Source of the DNA: Pseudomonas lactucae
GTDB taxonomy: Bacteria > Pseudomonadota > Gammaproteobacteria > Pseudomonadales > Pseudomonadaceae
DNA length: 33,204 nucleotides
Reading direction: 5' to 3'
Assembly: GCF_016937615.1 (NCBI RefSeq)
Contig: NZ_JAFHKI010000023.1
Span: 1 to 33,204 of the forward strand
Shown here: positions 25,580 to 33,204 of the stretch, one piece after another
How positions within the stretch are numbered: position 1 is the stretch's first letter
Layout: each line of letters opens with the position of its first letter
Position numbers and translations under genes: made by a program
Notes under the pieces: model-generated
Database searches by the model: none
Told to the model about the DNA's origin: nothing
Seen by the model: only the letters and a program-made list of their open reading frames with translations

Positions 25580-26095
25580 ATGCCCCGGCGCTTATTCAAA
25601 CGGTACATGCCCGACCCCACCAGTATCAGGGAACACAAGTCATTACAGTTTCTTGGCACCTTGCTGCATGACCCGAACCTCTGGCACCTCAATCGACACT
25701 CAGTGGCACGTGCCATGGCGGTAGGTTTGTTCGCGGCGTTTATCCCGATTCCGTTGCAGATGCTGCTGGCGGCAGTGCTGGCGATCACCGTGCGCGGCAA
25801 TATGCCCATCGCCATCAGCCTGGTGTGGCTGACCAACCCGATCACCATGCCAGTGGTGTTCGTGTGCACGTACTTGACCGGCGCCTGGTTGATGAACGTA
25901 CCGCCACGCAGCCTGCCCGATGACCTGACCTGGGAATGGATCAGCGGTCAATTGAGTACGCTGTGGCAACCGTTCCTGCTGGGTTCGGTAGTGTTGGGAC
26001 TGGTGTTGGGCGCGCTGGCCTATTGCCTGACCATGGGCTACTGGCGCTGGTGGGTCGCGCACCAGTGGAAGAAACGCAAGCAGCGTCGCGGTTGA
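25580..26095 (+). CDS. DUF2062 family membrane protein
   Basis: A 171-residue protein with the DUF2062 pattern: a basic N-terminus (MPRRLFKRYMPDP), HSVARAMAVGLFAAFIPIPL with the first membrane segment, and the signature LVWLTNPITMPVVFVCTYLT. A last hydrophobic helix (FLLGSVVLGLVLGALAYCLT) precedes a lysine/arginine-rich end. The biological role of this family is not established. It is transcribed divergently from comEC and converges with the sensor kinase gene, whose stop lies 3 bases beyond. The ATG is preceded by a poor ribosome site (GGACCCCTT). Confidence 0.85.
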   Translation: MPRRLFKRYMPDPTSIREHKSLQFLGTLLHDPNLWHLNRHSVARAMAVGLFAAFIPIPLQMLLAAVLAITVRGNMPIAISLVWLTNPITMPVVFVCTYLTGAWLMNVPPRSLPDDLTWEWISGQLSTLWQPFLLGSVVLGLVLGALAYCLTMGYWRWWVAHQWKKRKQRRG

Positions 26096-26098
26096 AAC

Positions 26099-27466
26099 CT
26101 AGCGCGCCGGCAAACGCAGATGGACGCGCAAACCCTGGCCGGTATTTTCCGCCCACAGGCTGCCGTCCTGACGCTGCAAGGCATTGCGCGCAATGCTCAG
26201 GCCAAGGCCAAAGCCACCATCCCCTGGCCGGGACCCTTCGAGCCGGGTAAACGGCGCGAAAATCCGCTCCAGATCTTCGTCATCAATCCCCCCGCCCTGG
26301 TCTTCCAGCCATAGGTGCCAGTACTCGCCATCCAGCCGCCCATCGAGGCATACCACTCCGTCCTGCGGGGAATGGCGTATGGCGTTGCGCAGGATATTTT
26401 CCAGGGCCTGGGCCAAGGCATTTAAATTGCCCCGCACCCAACACTGCGCGCCCAACAAACACGGCAGGCGCGATACAGGCCAATCGCTTTCAAAGCACGC
26501 GTTCTCACGCAGCATGTCCCAAAGAGCCAGAACCTGGATATCTTCCTTGGGCAGCGGCGTCCGCTCGGCATCCAGCCAGGCCAGTTGCAGGCTGTCGTCC
26601 ACCAGGCGCTGCATGGCATCAATCTCGCGCCCCAGCCGTTCGCGCAGTTGCGCCAGGTTCTGCTCACTGTCGCAGGCCACTCGCAGACGGCTCAACGGTG
26701 TGCGCAGTTCATGGGACATGTCCCGCAGCAACTGCTGTTGCAGCACCACCGTGCCCTGCAAGCGCTCGGACATATGATCGAAGGCCCGCCCCAGTTCGCC
26801 CAGCTCGTCCTGGCGGCTGGTGGCATCGTGGGACATACGCGTATTCAACTGATCCGCGCGCCAGGCATTGGCCTGCTCGCGCAATTGATTGAGCGGCATG
26901 ATCAACAGCCGATAAAGGCCTATGCATAGCAACAGGGTGAACAGGCCGGGGATCACACCGTTGGTCAGCACCCGCCAGAGCACCTGGTAACGCCCCGGCA
27001 TAAAGCGTTGCGGCAATTCGATCACCAGCGAGCCAGCGCTGGGGTCAGCCGCAAACGGGATCTTCAACCACGGCAAGCCCTGTACATGACGGCTGACCGG
27101 CCAATCCAGGCCGCGCAGGAATGTCAGGCGCTGGCTTTCTGCGTCGGTCAGCGGGTAACTGCTCAACGATTGCAAGTCATTGCCGATCACGCCGATCCAG
27201 GTGCTCTCGCGCTTGCCCATCGCCTGCAGCCACGCATCGACGCCGGCACTACCGCCACTGTTCCAGGCCTGCTCGGCACTCACGGCATACCCACTCAAGG
27301 TGATCCGGGCCTCGTCCGACAGGTAGGCATTCTTCTGCTCCATGTACCGGCCCCAGGACCAACTGAGCCAGATCATCAACAAACAGAAGGCGATCAACAG
27401 GCAAGCCAGCTTCCAGAATAACGAATGCTTGCCCGGCAACCGTTTCAGCGAAGTCTCAAAACCCAT
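26099..27466 (-). CDS. Sensor histidine kinase, PirS-like
   Basis: Inner-membrane sensor of 455 residues. Membrane helices at about 17-36 and 166-189 flank a periplasmic sensor of about 130 residues. HAMP follows, then the phosphorylation site RDMSHELRTPLSR (His252), the N-box ENILRNAIRHSP and the ATP-lid glycines DQGGGID and GGFGLGLSIA. It overlaps the response-regulator gene by 11 bases. By sequence type and position next to gacS it matches the P. aeruginosa PA0929-PA0930 (pirR-pirS) pair, from memory, which controls a ferric-enterobactin receptor. Here the expected receptor gene pirA does not follow; the DUF2062 gene does, on the other strand. The signal is unknown. Confidence 0.85.
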   Translation of the reverse strand: MGFETSLKRLPGKHSLFWKLACLLIAFCLLMIWLSWSWGRYMEQKNAYLSDEARITLSGYAVSAEQAWNSGGSAGVDAWLQAMGKRESTWIGVIGNDLQSLSSYPLTDAESQRLTFLRGLDWPVSRHVQGLPWLKIPFAADPSAGSLVIELPQRFMPGRYQVLWRVLTNGVIPGLFTLLLCIGLYRLLIMPLNQLREQANAWRADQLNTRMSHDATSRQDELGELGRAFDHMSERLQGTVVLQQQLLRDMSHELRTPLSRLRVACDSEQNLAQLRERLGREIDAMQRLVDDSLQLAWLDAERTPLPKEDIQVLALWDMLRENACFESDWPVSRLPCLLGAQCWVRGNLNALAQALENILRNAIRHSPQDGVVCLDGRLDGEYWHLWLEDQGGGIDDEDLERIFAPFTRLEGSRPGDGGFGLGLSIARNALQRQDGSLWAENTGQGLRVHLRLPAR

Positions 27467-28184
27467 CGGCGTGTCCGCTCAGCACGTAGCCCTTGCCCCA
27501 CACCGTACGCACTTCACGCTCGCTGTAGCCGATGACCTTGAGCTTGCGGCGGATCTGGCTGATATGCATGTCCAGGCTGCGGTCATGGGGGGCATAGCCG
27601 CGTTGCAACACATGCTGGTACAGGAAGGCTTTGCTGAGGACTTCCTCCGCACTGCGATGCAGGGTTTCGAGCAGACGATATTCGCTGCGCGTCAGGCCGG
27701 CCGAACGTCCCAGGAAAGAGACGTCGCACACCTCATCATCGAACCGCAGAGTCCGTGCATCGTCGCGCACAGGGACTCGTGCGGGCAGCGGACGACGATC
27801 CAGCGCGACCCGACGCAGGATGGCCTCGATGCGCACCCGCAGTTCAACCATACTGAAGGGCTTGGGCAGGTAGTCATCGGCGCCCAGGCGAAACCCACTG
27901 ACGCGGTCAGCTTCGGCGCCCAGGGCGGACATCAGAATCACCGGGATTGAATGGCTCTGGCGCAAATGGGTCAGGATCGACAAGCCATCCAGCCCCGGTA
28001 GCAGGATATCCATCAACACCACGTCAAATGCCTGGTCACGTGCCATTTGGAGGCCTTGCCGGCCGTTCCGGCACCAGGTGACTTGAAAGCCACAACGCCC
28101 CAGATGCTCATGGACATAGGCGCCCAGCACGGGGTCATCTTCGATGGTCAGGATACTGGGTAGGCTAACTGCTGCGGGATTCAT
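27456..28184 (-). CDS. OmpR-family response regulator, PirR-like
   Basis: DNA-binding partner of the adjacent kinase. The receiver domain has the acidic pair in LTIEDD, the phosphorylated Asp in VVLMDILLPG (about residue 59) and Lys in YLPKPF (about 108). The C-terminal winged helix has LTRSEYRLLETL and the recognition part SLDMHISQIRRKLK ending VWGKGYVL. The ATG at 28184 (MNPAAVSLPS) is preferred to the TTG at 28196, although neither has a strong ribosome site; this gives 242 residues. It is divergent from gacS across a 205-base gap, which probably holds both promoters. Confidence 0.86.
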   Translation of the reverse strand: MNPAAVSLPSILTIEDDPVLGAYVHEHLGRCGFQVTWCRNGRQGLQMARDQAFDVVLMDILLPGLDGLSILTHLRQSHSIPVILMSALGAEADRVSGFRLGADDYLPKPFSMVELRVRIEAILRRVALDRRPLPARVPVRDDARTLRFDDEVCDVSFLGRSAGLTRSEYRLLETLHRSAEEVLSKAFLYQHVLQRGYAPHDRSLDMHISQIRRKLKVIGYSEREVRTVWGKGYVLSGHADGF

Positions 28185-28389
28185 TAGCGTCTGCAAGTCA
28201 TTCTCAATCGCTGATTATTCAAGATTACCCCGCCGCAGGCAATCGCCAGCCGACGCCCAATGGCCCGAAGATTGCGGTATGTCATTAATTTGCAAGATTC
28301 CACCCCGTGCAAATGGCTACACTGCGCAGGTGGCGCGGGCCGGATGCCGGCGCAGACTATTGAAACCAGCGTGGTAGCAGGAGAGTGGC
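28185..28389. other. Divergent control region between the PirR-like gene and gacS
   Basis: 205 bases without a gene. AT-richer stretches occur at about 28200-28230 and 28280-28320. I could not identify a convincing promoter or operator by eye. Confidence 0.4.
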
Positions 28390-31143
28390 GTGCTTAGAAG
28401 AATGGGGATAAAAGGCCGCGTACTGTTGCTGACCTTATTGCCGACCAGCCTGATGGCGCTGTTGTTGGGGGGCTATTTCACCTGGATGCAGCTCTCTGAG
28501 CTGCAAGCCCAGTTGCTGCAGCGCGGCGAAATGATCGCCGAGCAGTTGGCGCCGCTGGTTGCGCCGGCGCTGAGCGGGCGCAACACCGAACTGCTGGAGC
28601 GCATCGCCACGCAATCGCTGGAACAGCCGGATGTACGCACGGTGTCGTTCCTCGCGCCGGACCGCACTCCCCTCGCCCATGCCGGCCCGACCATGCTCAA
28701 CCAGCCGCCCGTCGGCAACAGTTCGCATTTATTGCAACGCACCGGCAACGACGCCACCCGTTACCTGCTGCCGGTGTTTGGCCGTCACCGCAACCTGGCG
28801 GGCGACGTGATCCCCGATGAAGCGGACCGCCTGCTGGGCTGGGTCGAGGTGGAGCTGTCCCATAACGGCATGCTGCTGCGCGGCTATCGCAGTTTGTTCG
28901 CCAGCCTGCTGCTGGTTGCCCTTGGCCTGATCTGCACCGCCGCCCTCGCGCTGCGCATCAGCCGCACGATCAATGCACCGATCGGGCAGATCAAGCAAGC
29001 CGTGACCCAGCTCAAGGACGGTAACCTGGAAACGCGGCTGCCACCCTTGGGCAGCCAGGAGCTGGACCAGCTCGCTTCGGGCATCAACCGCATGGCCGAA
29101 ACCCTGCAAAACGCCCAGGAAGAACTGCAACACAGTATTGAACAGGCCACGGAGGACGTGCGCCAGAACCTGGAAACCATCGAAATCCAGAACATCGAAC
29201 TGGACCTGGCGCGCAAGGAGGCCCTGGAGGCCAGCCGCATCAAGTCGGAATTCCTGGCCAACATGAGCCACGAAATCCGCACGCCGCTCAACGGCATTCT
29301 CGGTTTTACCCACCTGCTGCAAAAAAGCGAACTGACGCCGCGCCAGCTCGACTACCTGGGCACCATCGAGAAATCCGCCGACAACCTGCTGGGCATCATC
29401 AACGAAATCCTCGACTTCTCGAAGATCGAGGCCGGCAAGCTGGTGCTCGACAGCATCCCCTTCAACCTGCGTGATTTGCTGCAAGACACCCTGACCATCC
29501 TCGCCCCCGCCGCCCATGCCAAGCAGCTGGAACTGGTGAGCCTGGTCTACCGCGACACGCCGCTGTCGCTGGTGGGCGACCCGTTGCGCCTCAAGCAGAT
29601 CCTCACCAACCTGATCAGCAATGCGATCAAGTTCACCCGCGAAGGCACCATCGTGGCCCGCGCGATGATCGAGGACGAGCAGGAAGACAACGTACAACTG
29701 CGCATCAGCGTGCAGGACACCGGCATCGGCCTGTCCAGCCAGGATGTGCGCGCCTTGTTCCAGGCGTTCAGCCAGGCCGACAACTCGTTGTCCCGCCAGC
29801 CCGGCGGCACGGGGCTGGGCCTGGTGATCTCCAAGCGCCTGATCGAGCAGATGGGCGGTGAAATCGGCGTCGACAGCACACCGGGCGAAGGTTCGGAATT
29901 CTGGATCAGCCTGAACCTGCCCAAGACCCGCGACGACGTCGAAGACCTGCCTTGCGCGCCGTTGCTCGGCCATCGCGTGGCGGTACTGGAAAACCATGAG
30001 CTGGCGCGCCAGGCCCTGCAACATCAACTGGAAGACTGCGGCCTGGAAGTCACGCCGTTCAACACCCTGGAAAACCTCACCAACGGCATCACCAGCGCCC
30101 ATCAGACCGAGCAGGCCATCGACCTGGCGGTACTCGGCGTGACCGCCAACGACATACCGCCTGAGCGCCTCAACCAACACCTTTGGGACTTGGAACACCT
30201 GGGTTGCAAAGTGCTGGTGCTGTGCCCCACCACCGAACAGATGCTGTTCAACCAGTCGGTGCCCAACCCCAACAGCCAGTTGCAGGCCAAACCTGCGTGC
30301 ACACGCAAACTGCGCCGGGCGTTGTCCGACCTGATCAGCCCACGCCCGTCGCGCAGTGAGCAGGGCGAACCACTGGCCAGCCGTGCGCCTCGCGTATTGT
30401 GCGTGGACGACAACCCGGCGAACCTGTTGCTGGTGCAGACCTTGCTCGAAGACATGGGGGCCAAGGTGCATGCGGTCGAAAGCGGTTACGCCGCGGTCGA
30501 CGCCGTGAAACAGGACACCTACGACCTGGTATTGATGGACGTGCAGATGCCCGGCATGGACGGTCGCCAGAGCACCGAGGCGATCCGCCAATGGGAAAGT
30601 GAGCGCCATGGCACGCCATTGCCGGTGGTGGCCTTGACCGCCCACGCCATGGCCAACGAAAAACGCGCCTTGCTGCAAAGCGGCATGGACGATTACCTGA
30701 CCAAGCCCATCAGCGAGCGTCAGCTGGCCCAGGTGGTGCTGAAATGGACCGGGCTGGCCTTGCGCAATCAGGGGCCGGAGCGCTCAGTCGACGGCCTGGC
30801 CCCTGGGGTGCACCTGCCAGTGCTGGACCACGAAGAGGGCCTGCGCCTGGCCGCGGGCAAGGCCGACCTGGCCGCCGACATGCTTGCCATGCTGCTGGCC
30901 TCGCTGGAGGCTGACCGCCAGGCCATTCATGTGGCGCGCGATGCCAATGACAACAACGCCTTGATCGAACGCGTCCACCGCTTGCACGGCGCCACCCGTT
31001 ACTGCGGCGTGCCGCAACTGCGCGCCGCCTGCCAGCGCGCCGAAACCCTGCTCAAGCAGAACGACGCCAAGGCCATGAACGCCCTGGACGAACTGGACAT
31101 GGCGATCGCACGGCTGGCCAGCGAGGCGCGGGTCAGCGCCTGA
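28390..31143 (+). CDS. gacS: Hybrid sensor kinase GacS
   Basis: Global regulator that, through phosphorelay to GacA, switches on small RNAs of the Rsm system and so secondary metabolism, exoenzymes and siderophore production. The 917-residue protein has two membrane helices near 10-30 and 165-185, with a periplasmic part between them. HAMP follows, then the histidine-kinase H-box [15 protein letters not shown] (His294) and ATPase motifs ([21 protein letters not shown]). A receiver has [13 protein letters not shown] (Asp717), and the C-terminal HPt domain has [11 protein letters not shown] (His863). These positions agree with those known for pseudomonad GacS. The start is GTG ([11 protein letters not shown]), with AGGAG upstream; the ATG four codons later has no better site. 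It reads intact. Confidence 0.97.
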   Translation: MLRRMGIKGRVLLLTLLPTSLMALLLGGYFTWMQLSELQAQLLQRGEMIAEQLAPLVAPALSGRNTELLERIATQSLEQPDVRTVSFLAPDRTPLAHAGPTMLNQPPVGNSSHLLQRTGNDATRYLLPVFGRHRNLAGDVIPDEADRLLGWVEVELSHNGMLLRGYRSLFASLLLVALGLICTAALALRISRTINAPIGQIKQAVTQLKDGNLETRLPPLGSQELDQLASGINRMAETLQNAQEELQHSIEQATEDVRQNLETIEIQNIELDLARKEALEASRIKSEFLANMSHEIRTPLNGILGFTHLLQKSELTPRQLDYLGTIEKSADNLLGIINEILDFSKIEAGKLVLDSIPFNLRDLLQDTLTILAPAAHAKQLELVSLVYRDTPLSLVGDPLRLKQILTNLISNAIKFTREGTIVARAMIEDEQEDNVQLRISVQDTGIGLSSQDVRALFQAFSQADNSLSRQPGGTGLGLVISKRLIEQMGGEIGVDSTPGEGSEFWISLNLPKTRDDVEDLPCAPLLGHRVAVLENHELARQALQHQLEDCGLEVTPFNTLENLTNGITSAHQTEQAIDLAVLGVTANDIPPERLNQHLWDLEHLGCKVLVLCPTTEQMLFNQSVPNPNSQLQAKPACTRKLRRALSDLISPRPSRSEQGEPLASRAPRVLCVDDNPANLLLVQTLLEDMGAKVHAVESGYAAVDAVKQDTYDLVLMDVQMPGMDGRQSTEAIRQWESERHGTPLPVVALTAHAMANEKRALLQSGMDDYLTKPISERQLAQVVLKWTGLALRNQGPERSVDGLAPGVHLPVLDHEEGLRLAAGKADLAADMLAMLLASLEADRQAIHVARDANDNNALIERVHRLHGATRYCGVPQLRAACQRAETLLKQNDAKAMNALDELDMAIARLASEARVSA

Positions 31144-31154
31144 TACCTATGAAA

Positions 31155-31211
31155 CCGGGTTTTTGTGGTGAGCGAGCCGGCCTCGCGCGGGGCAAGCCCG
31201 CTCACAAAAAA
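31155..31211. repeat. REP-like palindrome after gacS, also a likely terminator
   Basis: The stretch from TTTTTGTGGTGAGCG to CGCTCACAAAAAAAAAC is partly palindromic; its reverse strand contains GTGAGCGGGCTTGCCCCGCG, a typical P. fluorescens-group REP core. The outer TTTTTGTG/CACAAAAA arms with T/A runs could also end transcription between gacS and ldhA. Confidence 0.65.
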
Positions 31212-31260
31212 AAACCGCGCCATAAGGGACTTCACCTAATCATTGCAGGGAGCTTTTTTG

Positions 31261-32250
31261 ATGCGCGTCATTCTTTTCAGCAGCCAGACCTACGACCGCG
31301 ACAGTTTCCTCGGCGAACCCTTGCCGCCCGGCCTGGAGCTGCAATTCCAACCCGCACGGCTGAACCTGGACACCGTCGCCCTGGCCGAGCACCACGAAGT
31401 GGTCTGCGCCTTTATCAACGACGACCTCAGCGCACCCGTGCTGGAACACCTGGCCCAGGGCGGCACCCGGCTGATCGCCCTGCGCTCGGCCGGTTATAAC
31501 CATGTCGACCTGGCTGCCGCCAAGCGCCTGGGACTGACCATCGTGCGCGTACCTGCCTATTCACCGCATGCCGTGGCCGAACACGCGGTGGCCCTGATCC
31601 TCGCCCTCAACCGTCGCCTGCACCGCGCCTACAACCGCACCCGCGATGGCGACTTCAGCCTGCATGGCCTGACCGGTTTCGACTTGGTGGGCAAGACCGT
31701 CGGCGTGGTCGGCACCGGCCAGATCGGCGCGACCTTCGCCAAAATCATGGCCGGCTTCGGCTGCACATTGCTGGCCTACGACCCCTTCCCCAACCCACAG
31801 GTCCAAGCCCTGGGCGCATGCTATGTCAGCCTGGCCGAGCTGCTGGCCGAGGCGCGGATCGTCAGCCTGCATTGCCCGCTCACCGCCGACAGCAAGCACT
31901 TGATCAACGCCCGTTCGCTGGCGCGGATGCAGCCCGGCGCAATGCTGATCAACACCGGCCGCGGCGGCCTGGTGGACACCCCGGCGTTGATCGAAGCACT
32001 CAAGGACGGCCAACTCGGCTACCTGGGGCTGGATGTGTACGAGGAAGAAGCCCAGCTGTTTTTCGAAGATCGCTCGGACCTGCCCCTGCAGGACGACGTG
32101 CTGGCGCGGCTGCTGACCTTCCCCAACGTGATCATCACCGCGCACCAGGCGTTCCTCACCCGCGAGGCGCTGGCAGCGATCGCCGGCACGACGCTGGCCA
32201 ACATTGCCGCATGGGCCGATGGCCGGCCGCAGAACCTCGTCGAAGGATGA
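31261..32250 (+). CDS. ldhA: D-2-hydroxyacid dehydrogenase (D-lactate dehydrogenase, LdhA-like)
   Basis: Cytoplasmic NAD-dependent enzyme interconverting pyruvate and D-lactate. The Rossmann motif is GVVGTGQIGATFAKIM, with IVSLHCPLTADSKHLIN, the catalytic Arg region LINTGRGGLVD and the catalytic His in IITAHQAFLT. The segment LRSAGYNHVDLAAAKRLG is the substrate-domain hallmark of fermentative D-LDH. Length 329 residues is usual. ATG 31261 has AGGGAGC seven bases upstream, which decides against an earlier in-frame ATG at 31243. The gacS-ldhA order is conserved in pseudomonads. Confidence 0.94.
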   Translation: MRVILFSSQTYDRDSFLGEPLPPGLELQFQPARLNLDTVALAEHHEVVCAFINDDLSAPVLEHLAQGGTRLIALRSAGYNHVDLAAAKRLGLTIVRVPAYSPHAVAEHAVALILALNRRLHRAYNRTRDGDFSLHGLTGFDLVGKTVGVVGTGQIGATFAKIMAGFGCTLLAYDPFPNPQVQALGACYVSLAELLAEARIVSLHCPLTADSKHLINARSLARMQPGAMLINTGRGGLVDTPALIEALKDGQLGYLGLDVYEEEAQLFFEDRSDLPLQDDVLARLLTFPNVIITAHQAFLTREALAAIAGTTLANIAAWADGRPQNLVEG

Positions 32251-32321
32251 TCAGCGGTCACATACCAGGCTCATGATCAGCAGGCACCCGTGATAGGATG
32301 CCGCGCCTATTTGGAGGATCC

Positions 32322-32762
32322 ATGGCCGAACACGATTTCCGCTTCAGCTTGCTGAGCCCGCAACACACCCTGATCGAATGCCGCGCCCTGGTGCCGGGCC
32401 GTTACCAGGTCACCGGCAACGGTGGCTCGATCAAGCATGGCGACGTACTGATCGTCACCCTGCGCGGCAGTAAAACCCTGTCGATGCGCCTGACCGTCGA
32501 AGGCGACGCGCGCTACTCCATACGCCCGGCGGGCCAGTGGGTCGCCATGGCCCAGGGGCCGAAGTTCGGCGAGCTGGAGATCCACACCTGGAAGGTCAAC
32601 TGCGACAGCTGCGACGCGGTGCTGGAATTTGAATTCGCGGTGGAAACCAAACTGACCAAAGAACCCCTGCAACCGGCCGCCAATGCGCGTATCAAAGAAC
32701 TGGGCTGGGCCAGCGAAGGCGACAAGCACCGCTGCCCGAAATGCCAGAAGGCCGCGAAATGA
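32322..32762 (+). CDS. Conserved protein with zinc-ribbon-like CxxC pairs
   Basis: Unrecognised 146-residue cytoplasmic protein (MAEHDFRFSLLSPQHTLIEC). Its N-terminal two-thirds look like a beta-rich domain (GRYQVTGNGGSIKHGDVLIV). Two cysteine pairs, CDSC (near 94-97) and CPKC near the C-terminus, are arranged as a possible zinc-binding ribbon. GGAGG lies five bases before the ATG at 32322, deciding against the start at 32298. Its stop overlaps the next start (ATGA), so the two are coupled. Confidence 0.8.
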   Translation: MAEHDFRFSLLSPQHTLIECRALVPGRYQVTGNGGSIKHGDVLIVTLRGSKTLSMRLTVEGDARYSIRPAGQWVAMAQGPKFGELEIHTWKVNCDSCDAVLEFEFAVETKLTKEPLQPAANARIKELGWASEGDKHRCPKCQKAAK

Positions 32763-33163
32763 AACGCCTGCTGCTGCTCGCCGCCGTCGGTGCGGCCCTC
32801 AATGGTTGCGCCGGTGATGCGGTCAAGCTCAAGCAGGATCACAGCTACGTGGTGGAATGGATCGGTGAGCGGCCCTTGATGGATTACGCGCACCTGACCG
32901 TCACGCTCGGCGCCGATGGTCGCGCCTATGGCAATGGCGGTTGCAACCACTGGTTTGCGCCGTACACCCTGGACGGCAACACCCTCAGCTTCGGCAAGTT
33001 GGGCAGCACCCGCAAGCTCTGCGGCGAAGCCTTGATGGAGCAGGAACAGCGCTTCTTCCAGGCCCTGCAAGGCGTGCAACGCTGGGACATCTCGCCGATC
33101 GAGCAAACGCGCTTCTGGCCGGCCGAGGGCAAGCCGATTCGCTTGTGGCTTGAAGAAGGCTGA
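32759..33163 (+). CDS. META-domain (HslJ-like) lipoprotein
   Basis: A 134-residue putative lipoprotein. The N-terminus MKRLLLLAAVGAALNGC contains a lipobox ending at Cys17. The rest carries the META/HslJ-type features YVVEWIGERPL and TVTLGADGRAYGNGGCNHWFAPYTLDGNTL, then LGSTRKLC, and the late FFQALQGVQRWDIS. Proteins of this family are envelope-associated; HslJ is linked to heat and novobiocin tolerance in E. coli. The ATG overlaps the previous gene by 4 bases. Confidence 0.85.
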   Translation: MKRLLLLAAVGAALNGCAGDAVKLKQDHSYVVEWIGERPLMDYAHLTVTLGADGRAYGNGGCNHWFAPYTLDGNTLSFGKLGSTRKLCGEALMEQEQRFFQALQGVQRWDISPIEQTRFWPAEGKPIRLWLEEG

Positions 33164-33191
33164 CACCGCCAATCTGTGGTCGAGTGAGATC

Positions 33192-33204
33192 TGAATGTGG
33201 GAGG
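33192..33204 (+). repeat. Possible start of a REP element cut by the window edge
   Basis: GAATGTGGGAGG at the very end of the window is the usual opening of pseudomonad REP repeats (TGTGGGAG followed by a GGGCTTGC core). The core lies outside the window, so this is tentative. Confidence 0.35.

Noticed and set aside
28729..30678. Long open frame antisense to gacS (649 codons)
   Set aside because: It is a high-GC shadow of gacS, without domains; gacS has every expected motif.
1..33204. CRISPR arrays, insertion sequences, prophage or toxin-antitoxin genes
   Set aside because: No regularly spaced repeats, transposase, integrase or phage structural genes were recognised.

Overview
The window reads as chromosomal DNA of a fluorescent Pseudomonas, most likely of the P. 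fluorescens group. The reasons are high GC, a GacS hybrid kinase next to an ldhA-type dehydrogenase, the block murB-ptpA-kdsB-ycaR-lpxK-exbD-exbB-comEC, a YccA homologue beside tRNA-Ser, and a REP-like repeat of the GAGCGGGCTTGCCCCGC type. Species assignment is inference; nothing was searched.

Region 1 (1-14988) is a siderophore locus. On the minus strand runs a biosynthesis operon: type II thioesterase, stand-alone Fe(II)/2-oxoglutarate hydroxylase, a large fatty-acyl-AMP ligase/ACP/condensation-like/hydroxylase protein, and the start of a further NRPS cut off by the window edge. Upstream on the same strand is a PvdE-type ABC exporter. Divergently on the plus strand lie a Tat-type periplasmic binding protein (FhuD-like), a fused double permease (FhuB-like), an IucB-type acyltransferase and a TonB-dependent receptor. 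An acyl-loading ligase plus two amino-acid beta-hydroxylases points to an acylated peptide siderophore of the corrugatin/ornicorrugatin/histicorrugatin kind (inference). A site matching the PvdS iron-starvation box lies ahead of the acyltransferase-receptor pair, and Fur-like motifs lie in the other control regions. The FAAL/NRPS gene is interrupted by three single-base frameshifts, so either the pathway is newly inactivated or the assembly is faulty there.

Region 2 (15000-17500) is a small accessory stretch, apparently less GC-rich: an orphan small membrane protein, a bicupin protein and a convergent LysR regulator. Region 3 (17600-18600) holds tRNA-Ser(UGA) and a YccA/Bax-inhibitor-family membrane protein, with clear terminators.

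Region 4 (18630-25450, minus strand) is a tightly overlapping cell-envelope operon: comEC (one frameshift), exbB/exbD-type genes, lpxK, ycaR, kdsB, low-molecular-weight phosphatase and murB. Region 5 (25580-33204) holds a DUF2062 membrane protein, a two-component pair resembling PirR/PirS, the global regulator gacS, a D-2-hydroxyacid dehydrogenase, and a two-gene unit of a zinc-ribbon-like protein and a META-domain lipoprotein. In P. aeruginosa the order ldhA-gacS-pirR-pirS is, from memory, the same, but there pirS is followed by the receptor gene pirA, which is absent here.

The genes tie iron acquisition (region 1, PirRS-like pair, ExbBD) to global control of secondary metabolism (GacS). The most notable points are the adenylation-free FAAL-ACP-condensation/hydroxylase protein, the missing ATPase in the importer operon, the candidate PvdS site and the frameshifts.
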